The notes under the pieces: model-generated
Told to the model about the DNA's origin: nothing
The model's database searches: none
The model's input: the letters and a program-made list of their open reading frames with translations, nothing else
Program-made: the position numbers and the translations under genes
Shown: in pieces, positions 1 through 5,960 of the stretch
How the letters are laid out: each line of letters opens with the position of its first letter
Numbering within the stretch: position 1 is the first letter of the stretch
NCBI GenBank assembly: GCA_902474645.1
Contig: CABRWN010000086.1
Coordinates: 1-8,638, forward strand
Reading direction: 5' to 3'
Source: an uncultured Collinsella sp.
Lineage (GTDB): Bacteria > Actinomycetota > Coriobacteriia > Coriobacteriales > Coriobacteriaceae
Length of the DNA stretch: 8,638 nucleotides

Positions 1-562
1 GAGCCGGCTTCTCGGCCTCACGCGCGGCCTCGGCAGCCGCCTCGCGCGCCTTCTCGGCAACAAACGCCGCTGCCGAGGTATCAAGCTGCACCGTTGCGTG
101 CGTGCGTGCGGGCGCGGCGACCTCGCCGGCATGCATCACGATGACGCCGCAGGTGCTCGTCTTAACAAACTCGACCATCTTGGGATCGGTGAAGCCGGTC
201 ACGTCGTTGACGATCGAGGCGCCGCAGCGCACGGCCGCCTTGGCAACCGCCACATGACGCGTGTCGATCGAGACGATGGCGCCCTCCTTGGCCAGCGCGC
301 GCACTACGGGCAGCACGCGGCGAGCCTCCTCGTCGGGGTTGACCGGGGTAAAACCAGGGCGCGTGGACTCGCCGCCCACGTCGATGATGTCGGCGCCGGC
401 GTCGAGCATCGCCAGGCCGTACTCGATGGCGGCATCCGGGTCGAAGTGTTCCCCGCCATCGCTAAACGAATCGGGCGTCACGTTGAGGACGCCCATGATG
501 CGCGGACGGTCAAAGCTGAGCTCGTACTTTCCGCACCGCCATGTCTTGCTGTCGTTCGCCAT
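1..562 (-). CDS. folP: Dihydropteroate synthase, 5' part (3' end outside window)
   Basis: Condenses 6-hydroxymethyl-dihydropterin pyrophosphate with p-aminobenzoate to dihydropteroate in cytosolic folate synthesis; it is the sulfonamide target. The visible 187 residues run without a stop to the window edge. DHPS motifs are clear: MGVLNVTPDSFSDGG at 23-37 (Asn27), DVGGESTRPG at 61-70 (Asp61), VSIDTR at 97-102 (Asp100) and SIVND at 116-120 (Asn119), matching pterin- and Mg-binding positions of the family. MHAG at 143-146 corresponds to the usual MHxxG strand. The start is the ATG at 562, preceded by AGGAGG (574-569) with a 6-nt spacer. Odd: after about residue 163 the sequence becomes Ala/Glu/Arg-rich (for example AEKAREAAAEAAREAEKPA), not expected at that point in a standard DHPS of about 280 residues. 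The remaining catalytic Asp, Lys and Arg lie outside the window, so completeness cannot be judged. Confidence 0.93.
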   Translation of the reverse strand, partial: MANDSKTWRCGKYELSFDRPRIMGVLNVTPDSFSDGGEHFDPDAAIEYGLAMLDAGADIIDVGGESTRPGFTPVNPDEEARRVLPVVRALAKEGAIVSIDTRHVAVAKAAVRCGASIVNDVTGFTDPKMVEFVKTSTCGVIVMHAGEVAAPARTHATVQLDTSAAAFVAEKAREAAAEAAREAEKPA

Positions 563-584
563 GAACATCCTCCTAAAATGCCCA

Positions 585-612
585 CGCCGCCGAGCTTGGG
601 GAGCTGGCGGCG
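585..612 (-). promoter_or_regulatory. GC-rich stem-loop in folP leader
   Basis: Perfect 7-bp arms CGCCGCC (585-591) and GGCGGCG (606-612) enclose a second AGCT/AGCT pairing (593-596 with 602-605) around a 5-nt loop, with one bulged base. In the minus-strand transcript the hairpin lies between the candidate -10 and the folP ribosome-binding site and is followed 6 nt later by a short TTTT run. It could end sirtuin transcripts or attenuate folP. The weak, distant T-run makes it a poor terminator. Confidence 0.4.
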
Positions 613-637
613 GGGTCGCTTTGCACTCAGTCTTTCT

Positions 638-668
638 ATTGTATCCGCGCGCGCGGGCTAGAACGCAA
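638..668 (-). promoter_or_regulatory. Candidate folP promoter
   Basis: On the minus strand, TACAAT (643-638) matches the -10 consensus at 5 of 6 positions. A weak TTGCGT (668-663) lies 19 bp upstream, overlapping the end of the sirtuin gene. Predicted initiation near 631 gives a leader of about 70 nt before the folP ATG. The -10 context CGCGCGGATACAAT is nearly identical to that found before prs, which supports it as a native promoter. The spacer is long and the -35 is poor, so this remains a prediction. Confidence 0.4.
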
Positions 669-1410
669 ACGCGGCAGCGATGTCGCAAGAAATCAGCAGG
701 TCGGCATTTGCATCCTGATCGGTGGGAGCAAGATTGCAAATGGCCAGCGTATCGCCAGTAAAGTAACGCGTAAGGCCCGCCGCCGGATACACCACGAGCG
801 AGGTCCCGCCCACAATGAGGGCATCGGCCGCGGCGATGGCGGCAACGACGCCGGTCAGCACATGCTCATCGAGCGGCTCCTCGTAGAGCACCACATCGGG
901 CTTAATGCGCCCGCCGCACGCGGGGCACACGGGCACGCCCGCGGCGTCCTCGTGCTCGCGCGAGCAAATCCACTCGGCGCTATAGACCGCGCCGCACGAC
1001 TGACAAATGTTGCGATGGACCGATCCGTGCAGCTCGAACACACGCTGCGAGCCTGCCATCTGATGCAAGCCGTCAATGTTTTGCGTCACCACGGCATTTA
1101 GCTTGCCGGCGCGCTCCAGCTCGGCCAGCTTGGTGTGGCAGCGGTTGGGCTTGGCGCCAAGCGCGATCATCTTGGTGCGGTAGAAGTCGAAGAACTCCGC
1201 AGGATGCGCCTCGTAAAAGCTGTGCGACAGCATGGTCTCGGGCGGATAGGCAAACTGCTGGTGATACAGGCCGTCCACGCTGCGGAAATCGGGGATGCCA
1301 CTTGCCGTGGAAACACCAGCGCCGCCAAAGAAGACCACGCGCTTGTGGGTGTCAAACAGATCCGCCAGGGCGGCGGAGGCCTGCCTGGGGTCCGATATTG
1401 CCTGAGTCAT
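658..1410 (-). CDS. NAD-dependent protein deacylase, Sir2 family
   Basis: Cytosolic sirtuin that removes acyl groups from lysine using NAD+, giving nicotinamide and O-acyl-ADP-ribose. The 250 residues cover a complete small bacterial sirtuin. Visible are the NAD-binding motif GGAGVSTASGIPDFRS (29-44), TQNIDGLH (109-116), catalytic His128 in ELHGS, a zinc site made by Cys136, Cys139, Cys162 and Cys165, PDVVLYEE (171-178) and GTSLVVYPA (202-210). The Tyr-x-x-Arg pair of desuccinylase-type class III enzymes is not evident, so a deacetylase-like class is favoured; acyl preference is inferred. The ATG at 1410 is chosen over the upstream ATG at 1461 because GGAG sits 7 nt before it and the 17 extra residues do not resemble the family. 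It is divergent from the exonuclease gene and lies 95 bp upstream of folP on the same strand, with no obvious functional link. No convincing promoter is visible. Confidence 0.93.
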   Translation of the reverse strand: MTQAISDPRQASAALADLFDTHKRVVFFGGAGVSTASGIPDFRSVDGLYHQQFAYPPETMLSHSFYEAHPAEFFDFYRTKMIALGAKPNRCHTKLAELERAGKLNAVVTQNIDGLHQMAGSQRVFELHGSVHRNICQSCGAVYSAEWICSREHEDAAGVPVCPACGGRIKPDVVLYEEPLDEHVLTGVVAAIAAADALIVGGTSLVVYPAAGLTRYFTGDTLAICNLAPTDQDANADLLISCDIAAAFAF

Positions 1411-1456
1411 ATGAGTTCTCCGTCCTTGTTGGTCGGGCAGCGTTGAGCGACGTCCC

Positions 1457-1483
1457 AGCATGCGGCCTTTAAGTCAGCATGCG
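1457..1483. repeat. Two AGCATGCG direct repeats in divergent spacer
   Basis: AGCATGCG occurs at 1457-1464 and 1476-1483, 19 bp start to start, each containing the palindrome GCATGC. They lie in the 135-bp spacer between the divergent sirtuin and exonuclease III starts, a plausible operator position. Spacing near two helical turns is suggestive, but an 8-bp repeat can occur by chance. Confidence 0.3.
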
Positions 1484-1545
1484 CGGAGCCCACCCCGCCC
1501 CTGTTGCGCTAATCTTAAGCCTGCCAACCCCGCCGAAAGGACACC

Positions 1546-2364
1546 ATGCCTCAGACTTACACCTTTGCCTCGTGGAACGTTAACGGCCTGCGCGCCGTGC
1601 TCAAAAAGGACCCGAGCTTTATTCAGATCGCGCAAGAACTCGATGTCGATATCCTGGCACTGCAAGAAACTAAACTGCAAGAAGGCCAGGTGCAGGTCGA
1701 CCTGCCCGGTTATCGCCAAACCTGGAGCTACGCCGAGCGCAAAGGCTATTCGGGCACCGCGGTCTTTAGCCGCCAGGAGCCGCTACGCGTGCTGCGCGCC
1801 GACGCGCTGCTGCCCTACGCCGGCGAGGGCGAGGCCGCCGAGCTCGTTGCCCAAGCCGCAACCGAGGGCCGCGTCTGCGCGCTGGAGTTCGACAAGTTCT
1901 GGTTTGTGGATGTCTACACTCCCAACGCGCAAAACGAACTCGCGCGCATCGACGTGCGCATGGCTTGGGACGATGCCTATCGCGGCTTTTTGAGCGCGCT
2001 TGAGCGCGAAACCGGCAAACCCGTCGTAACCTGCGGCGACTTTAACGTGGCGCACGAGGAGATCGACCTTAAGAACCCCAAGTCCAACCGCGGCAACGCT
2101 GGCTTTTCGGACGAGGAGCGCGGCAAGTTCACCGAGCTGCTCAACGCCGGCTTCACCGATACCTGGCGCGCGGCAAACCCCGACGTCGAGGGCGTCTACA
2201 GCTGGTGGAGCTACCGCTTTAATGCCCGCAAGAACAACGCAGGATGGCGCATCGACTACTTCCTGGTAAGCGACGCAATCGCCGACAACGTACGCGACAC
2301 CGGTATCCGTGGCGATATCTTCGGCAGCGACCACTGCCCCGTCACCCTCACGCTAGAGCTCTAG
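1546..2364 (+). CDS. Exodeoxyribonuclease III / AP endonuclease
   Basis: Mg-dependent endonuclease/exonuclease/phosphatase-fold enzyme that cleaves DNA 5' to abasic sites and trims 3' ends in base-excision repair. The 272 residues are full length for the ExoA/Xth family. Catalytic residues can be matched to E. coli exonuclease III: Asn11 (SWNVNGLRA), Glu41 (LALQETKLQ), Tyr124 (VYTPN), Asp165 and Asn167 (GDFNVAH), Asp237 (GWRIDYFL) and His263 (GSDHCPV). VYTPN, GDFNVAH and GWRIDYFL are closer to the Bacillus ExoA branch than to E. coli Xth; either symbol (exoA or xth) might be used. The start ATG at 1546 has AAAGGA 4 nt upstream. A weak -10-like TAATCT at 1510-1515 lacks a -35. The gene is probably monocistronic and converges on the ECF transporter operon. 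Confidence 0.95.
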   Translation: MPQTYTFASWNVNGLRAVLKKDPSFIQIAQELDVDILALQETKLQEGQVQVDLPGYRQTWSYAERKGYSGTAVFSRQEPLRVLRADALLPYAGEGEAAELVAQAATEGRVCALEFDKFWFVDVYTPNAQNELARIDVRMAWDDAYRGFLSALERETGKPVVTCGDFNVAHEEIDLKNPKSNRGNAGFSDEERGKFTELLNAGFTDTWRAANPDVEGVYSWWSYRFNARKNNAGWRIDYFLVSDAIADNVRDTGIRGDIFGSDHCPVTLTLEL

Positions 2365-2379
2365 CCCCAAGTAATTCCT

Positions 2380-2419
2380 GGGGGACGGAGGAAAACAGAT
2401 CATGTGACCCCTCTCCCCC
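2380..2419. repeat. Imperfect GC-rich inverted repeat in convergent spacer
   Basis: GGGGGA (2380-2385) pairs with TCCCCC (2414-2419), with further partial pairing inside (GG/CC and GAGG-like against CCCC). The centre reads AAAACAGATCATGTGA. It starts 15 bp after the exonuclease III stop, so it could form the 3' end of that transcript, but no T-tract follows. It may be a decayed interspersed repeat. Confidence 0.35.
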
Positions 2420-2425
2420 TATAAG

Positions 2426-2488
2426 TTGCGGTGGAATAGTTCCTGTTTGGGCAGCAAATTGCCAAAAACGAGAACTATTCCACCGCAA
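2426..2488. repeat. Perfect 17-bp inverted repeat hairpin between convergent genes
   Basis: TTGCGGTGGAATAGTTC (2426-2442) is exactly complementary to 2472-2488. The 29-nt interior can extend the fold: TTTGG, one bulged G, then CA (2446-2453) pairs with TGCCAAA (2460-2466) around a 6-nt loop. The element lies 61 bp past the exonuclease III stop and 24 bp past the end of the ECF operon, where a bidirectional terminator would sit, but it has no U-tract. Its long perfect arms and A+T-rich middle, unlike the flanking genes, also suit a REP- or MITE-type interspersed element. Copy number cannot be seen from one window. Confidence 0.7.
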
Positions 2489-2512
2489 GTTCGTGAGGGA
2501 ACGCGAAATGCC

Positions 2513-3226
2513 TTACAGCCCGTATTTCACGACGACACGGTTAATGCGGCGACACCAAGGCTTGTACAAGGCGGCCAAAAACACGCAGGTCGCAAGGCCG
2601 TGCGTAATATCGAACGGCACTGCCGTGGCAAGACGCGCCGCGGCACCCGCCCAAGTAAGCGGCTGTACAAAACCAATGATGTCATACGCGTTGATCACGA
2701 CGCCATAGAGCAGGCCCGACGCAAAGCCGTACGCCAGCAGCGCTGGCATGCGCACGGTGCCGTCGGCGCGGTCGAACGCACCCGTATACGCCAGCACACC
2801 GCCAACGTATCCCACGAGCCCCCAGGCATACATCTGCCACGGCGTCCACATGCCCTGCCCAAAAAAGAAATTGCTGGTCAGCGCCGCCAGCGCGCCAACC
2901 ATAAAACCATTGCGGCGACCAAGCGTCGCCCCCGCGATAATGGCGATGGCGCTCACCGGTTTAAAGTCGGGAATGGGTCCAAACAGGATGCGCCCCGCCG
3001 CCGCCAGCGCCGCCAGCACCAGCGTGGGCATAATCTGGCGCAGGCCTGGACGCGATGCCTCATAACCCGCAAAGAACAGCGCGAGCACCAGCGCCACCAC
3101 AACCAGCATGGCCAACGCTGCCTGCTCAACACCCGACAGTAACGCCGCAGCCATCACCGCCGGCACCGCCAACAACAGCGGGATCTCCAGTTTTGCAAGC
3201 AGGCGCGCGACGCGATAATCCGTCAT
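2513..3226 (-). CDS. ECF transporter S component, probably cobalamin type (CbrT-like)
   Basis: Membrane substrate-binding subunit of an ECF vitamin importer. The 237 residues form about six hydrophobic segments (roughly 14-31, 36-53, 66-82, 90-115, 131-147, 162-180 and 203-221, some possibly re-entrant). Characteristic stretches are PIPDFKPVSAIAIIAGATLG (84-103), SNFFFGQGMWTPWQMYAWG (118-136), VPFDITHG (203-210) and a C-terminal IN-RVVVKYGL. From memory these match the family annotated as CbrT of the predicted cobalamin ECF system, which travels with a duplicated ATPase, as here. Other cofactors or precursors such as queuosine or thiamin relatives cannot be excluded. The ATG at 3226 lies 4 nt after the ATPase stop with only AGGG as a ribosome-binding site, suggesting translational coupling. 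Upstream in-frame starts inside the ATPase gene were rejected because they would read shadow sequence. Confidence 0.85.
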   Translation of the reverse strand: MTDYRVARLLAKLEIPLLLAVPAVMAAALLSGVEQAALAMLVVVALVLALFFAGYEASRPGLRQIMPTLVLAALAAAGRILFGPIPDFKPVSAIAIIAGATLGRRNGFMVGALAALTSNFFFGQGMWTPWQMYAWGLVGYVGGVLAYTGAFDRADGTVRMPALLAYGFASGLLYGVVINAYDIIGFVQPLTWAGAAARLATAVPFDITHGLATCVFLAALYKPWCRRINRVVVKYGL

Positions 3227-3230
3227 CCCA

Positions 3231-4874
3231 TCACGCCCTATAGAACACGTTGTCGGCAAAGAAGTCGGCCGGCGGCTCCATGCAGGCAATCTCGCCGTCA
3301 AACATCATGGCGACGTCGTCGGCTACCTGCTCGGCAAAGTCCAAATCGTGCGTAGCCATGATGACGGTGCCGCCAGCCTTCGCATGGTCACGCAGGGCGC
3401 GGGCGATGATGCGGCGGCTCTCCAGGTCAAGGCCCTTCGTGGGCTCGTCAAGCAGCAGCAGCTCGGGGCCGATCAGCAGCAGCTTTGCCAGCGCAAGCAG
3501 CTGGCGCTGTCCGCCCGAGAGGTCGTAAGGGTGGCGCGTCTCCAGGCCGTCCAATCCCAGTTGCGCCGCACGCTCCCGCGCCAAGTTCTCGTCATATCCG
3601 CAGGTCGAGGCCCATTCCATCAGCTCGTCGCGCACCGTCTCGGCAACCAGCAATGCTTTGGGATTCTGAGGCAGCAGCGCCGCCGAGGCCGCTCCGCGCA
3701 CCATGCGGCCGCGCTGCAGCTTGGCGGTCTTCGCCAGCACCGAGAGCATCGTCGACTTACCGCATCCGTTGCCGCCCACGATCGCATGCACCGCACTGGC
3801 CGAAAACGCAACGTCGAGCCCGCGCAGCACCCAACCGCCCGCGCGATCGTAGCGAAACCAGCCTTCCGACAGGGTGGTAGCCGACCCGCCGTGCATTTTT
3901 TGGAGTATTCTGCTTCCATCCGTGCGCGGGAAGGCTTCCAAGCCGTTCTCGAGCGACGTTTGCGCCACAAATTCGGACGATTTGTCCAATTCTGAACTTT
4001 TTTTCGCGCTCGATACGTCCCCGGGCGGCTCCAGAGAGCCCAAATTGTCCTCACACCTGCTGAATACTCCGTTTTTTGCACATCGGATGGCACCCCACCC
4101 CAACATGTCATCGGAAAACAGCGATTCTCGGCGTCCCAAAGAAGCCATATCCGCCACCTCGCGCACGCGACCGTCCTCAATCCGGTACGCGCACGTCGCG
4201 TATTCGAGCATTGGGCGCGGCTGATGCGTCGCAACAACAACCGTGCAGCCCAGCTCGCGATTCACACGAAACAGCGCGTGCAGGAAATTCTTCTCCGCAA
4301 CCGGATCAAGCTGAGACGTGGGCTCGTCGAGCAGCAGCACGCGCGGGCGTAATGCCAGCACAGCCGCCAGCGACAGCAGCTGTTTGCGTCCGCCCGAAAG
4401 CGTATCGGTGTCGCGGTGGAGCCAATCCTCCAACCCAAAGAAATAGCTGGTCTCGGCTACGCGACGGTGCATCTCGTCGCGCGCTAGCCCCAAGTTTTCC
4501 AGGCCAAACGCCATCTCGTGCCACACGGTCTCGCACACGATCTGGTTCTCGGGATCCTGGAACACATAACCCACGCGCTCCGCCGATGCCCGCACATCCA
4601 TGTCGGCGACGGGCTCGCCCAGCACACGCAGTTCGCCAGTGCGCTCGCCCGCTGGAGCGATCTCGGGCTTGAGCAGCGACAGCAGCGTCGACTTGCCCGA
4701 ACCGGTACCGCCAACAAGCAGCGCAAACGCACCTTGGGGAACAGACCAGTCGAGCCCCTCGAGCACCGCAGCATCAGCATCGGGGTAGGCAAAGCTCAGG
4801 CTCCGCACCTCAATCGCCGGCATATCCGGGCCGCACGCCGCGCCCGACACCGGGCCCCTATCCAACCGAGCCAT
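3231..4874 (-). CDS. Duplicated ECF ATPase component (CbrU-like) with enlarged linker
   Basis: Cytosolic energizing subunit with two fused ABC domains, 547 residues. Domain 1: Walker A GGTGSGKST (55-63), Q-loop Gln106, signature LSGGRKQ (159-165), Walker B/DEP at 183-185, His217. Domain 2: Walker A GGNGCGKST (367-375), Gln403, signature LSGGQRQ (452-458), DEP at 476-478, His509. Both sites look intact, so both should bind and hydrolyse ATP. Residues 265-328 are a polar, low-complexity linker with many Ser, Lys and Glu, encoded by an inverted-repeat-bounded insert at 3891-4081. Without it the length would be near 480, about normal for fused ECF ATPases. The ATG at 4874 shares its A with the TGA of the T component (TGATG), with AAGAGG 8 nt upstream. 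An internal ATG at 4823 would give a more usual ABC N-terminus but has no good ribosome-binding site. Confidence 0.93.
   Translation of the reverse strand: MARLDRGPVSGAACGPDMPAIEVRSLSFAYPDADAAVLEGLDWSVPQGAFALLVGGTGSGKSTLLSLLKPEIAPAGERTGELRVLGEPVADMDVRASAERVGYVFQDPENQIVCETVWHEMAFGLENLGLARDEMHRRVAETSYFFGLEDWLHRDTDTLSGGRKQLLSLAAVLALRPRVLLLDEPTSQLDPVAEKNFLHALFRVNRELGCTVVVATHQPRPMLEYATCAYRIEDGRVREVADMASLGRRESLFSDDMLGWGAIRCAKNGVFSRCEDNLGSLEPPGDVSSAKKSSELDKSSEFVAQTSLENGLEAFPRTDGSRILQKMHGGSATTLSEGWFRYDRAGGWVLRGLDVAFSASAVHAIVGGNGCGKSTMLSVLAKTAKLQRGRMVRGAASAALLPQNPKALLVAETVRDELMEWASTCGYDENLARERAAQLGLDGLETRHPYDLSGGQRQLLALAKLLLIGPELLLLDEPTKGLDLESRRIIARALRDHAKAGGTVIMATHDLDFAEQVADDVAMMFDGEIACMEPPADFFADNVFYRA
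3891..4081. mobile_element. MITE-like palindromic insert inside the ATPase gene
   Basis: A 191-bp stretch is bounded by 23-bp imperfect inverted repeats (3891-3913 and 4059-4081; 17 of 23 positions match). Shared parts are GTGCA at the tips and GGAGTATTC next to a GC. Inside are smaller palindromes: GGCTT/AAGCC near 3933-3944, ACAAAT/ATTTGT near 3967-3985, GGCTC/GAGCC near 4026-4039, and TCGAGCG against CGCTCGA across the middle. T-runs (TTTTTT, TTTTTTT) contrast with the GC-rich gene around it. No transposase is encoded, and target-site duplications are not evident. It is read in frame by the ATPase gene as linker residues 265-328. The insertion interpretation is inferred from structure, position and excess protein length. 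Confidence 0.55.
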
Positions 4875-5767
4875 CAGCCAAACCTCTTCTCATCAATCGC
4901 GTGCAACGCGTAAGGCAGCACCATCCAGGCAGCGTACACGACATAGCCCGGCCACGGCGCCGGCACCGAGAGCTGCGGATAAAACGAATACTGCGTCGTC
5001 GCGGTCCACGCCACTGCCACCGTGACCACGCCAAACAGCGCAAGTCCAACCAGCGCGGCAACATCGCCGCGCCCCAGCCGATACCGCGCATACGTCGTTC
5101 GACGCGTCGCGGCGCCCCACCCACGGGAGCGCATCGCGTCCGCGCGCTCCAGCGAATCTTCCATGCCCCAGCCCATCAACACGCTCGACGCCCGCAGGCG
5201 CGAGCGCACGGGGTCGGCCGGCGCGCGCCCCGGCACATCAATCGCATCCTGCACCGCCAGCACCGTGCGGCCGCGGCGCAAAAACTGCGGGATAAGCCGC
5301 ATGCACATCGAGATCATGAGCGCGATCACCGGCGCGGCGTTACCCAGAAGCGCAAGCACCTTGTCGTAGCCAAGCATCGATGCCGCGGCCTCAAACCACA
5401 GCACGCTCGCCACAAACAGTCCGCCCATGCACAGGCCATATACCATGCTCTCCAGATACACCGCGCGCACGCCGATGCGAAGCAGCTCCGTCGAACCCGA
5501 AGCGCTAAACAGCGGATTGACCAGCGCGATAATCAAAATCACCGGCAGCTGCCAGCGAAGTGCGCCCAGCGTGCGGGCAGCCCCACGCGTCGCAAATCCA
5601 TACGCCAGCCCGCCCGCAAGCGACAGCGCAATCAGCACCGGTTGCATCGAGAACATGGTGAGCCCCAGCGTCAGCACTATATAGAGTGCCGGCACAGCCG
5701 GATGCGACATCGAGAACGCCGCGACGGGCTCGCCGCCAAACTCCTCTTGTATGTTGTCCACGGGCAC
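4874..5767 (-). CDS. ECF transporter T component (CbrV-like)
   Basis: Integral membrane scaffold that couples ATP hydrolysis to the S component. About 297 residues from the GTG at 5767. The sequence FSMSHPAVPALY (about 18-29), VNPLFSASG (83-91), LESMVYG (105-111), MRLIPQF (156-162) and the coupling motif AMRSRGWG (211-218) identify the family. Hydrophobic segments lie near 23-40, 42-58, 72-88, 108-125, 135-155, 237-253 and 272-288. The start is uncertain: GTG 5767 has GAGGGG 6 nt upstream; GTG 5761 and ATG 5710 are alternatives. The frame stays open to an ATG at 5932, but those 55 extra residues are Arg/Leu-rich shadow-like sequence and begin upstream of the best promoter. It is the first gene of a T-ATPase-S operon, its stop overlapping the ATPase start by 1 nt. 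Confidence 0.9.
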   Translation of the reverse strand: MPVDNIQEEFGGEPVAAFSMSHPAVPALYIVLTLGLTMFSMQPVLIALSLAGGLAYGFATRGAARTLGALRWQLPVILIIALVNPLFSASGSTELLRIGVRAVYLESMVYGLCMGGLFVASVLWFEAAASMLGYDKVLALLGNAAPVIALMISMCMRLIPQFLRRGRTVLAVQDAIDVPGRAPADPVRSRLRASSVLMGWGMEDSLERADAMRSRGWGAATRRTTYARYRLGRGDVAALVGLALFGVVTVAVAWTATTQYSFYPQLSVPAPWPGYVVYAAWMVLPYALHAIDEKRFG

Positions 5768-5900
5768 CCCCGTCCCCTCGCTCAAACGACAGCTCCGCAG
5801 CACCGCCAATGCCGCACGCAAGCAGCGCAAACGCCACGCCGGCGGCGCAAGCCTCAACCGCCGCAAACCAATCGCTACGCGCTCAACATATGCCTGCGGT

Positions 5901-5928
5901 ATCATATTGCGCCGTGTATCGTTTCCAA
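5901..5928 (-). promoter_or_regulatory. Candidate promoter of the ECF operon
   Basis: On the minus strand TTGGAA (5928-5923) is followed after 16 bp by TATGAT (5906-5901), 4 of 6 and 5 of 6 consensus matches. Initiation near 5894 would leave a leader of about 125 nt before the T-component GTG. The leader contains a hairpin with arms CGGCGG/CCGCCG (5858-5863 with 5840-5845). It is too short for a complete cobalamin riboswitch, and no B12-box-like GCCACTG is visible on this strand. Confidence 0.45.
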
Positions 5929-5960
5929 GCACACGTCTCTATAACGTAACAGGAGATCAC

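Noticed and set aside
1411..1461. Longer sirtuin start at 1461
   Set aside because: The 17 extra residues are not family-like, while the ATG at 1410 has a good ribosome-binding site.
658..2364. Sirtuin plus nuclease as a possible NAD-dependent phage-defence pair
   Set aside because: The sirtuin is a canonical zinc-containing deacylase and the nuclease a canonical base-excision repair enzyme. The genes are divergent, not an operon, and both are housekeeping types.
5768..5932. Extended N-terminus of the T component from the ATG at 5932
   Set aside because: The extra residues are Arg/Leu-rich and unlike the family, and the start would lie upstream of the best promoter's initiation site.
4901..5944. 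347-codon plus-strand open frame across the T component
   Set aside because: Arg/His/Gln-rich shadow product with no recognisable motif, opposite a clear membrane protein gene.
5768..5960. Cobalamin or other riboswitch in the ECF operon leader
   Set aside because: The predicted leader is about 125 nt and no B12-box-like sequence is visible; only a small CGGCGG/CCGCCG hairpin is present.
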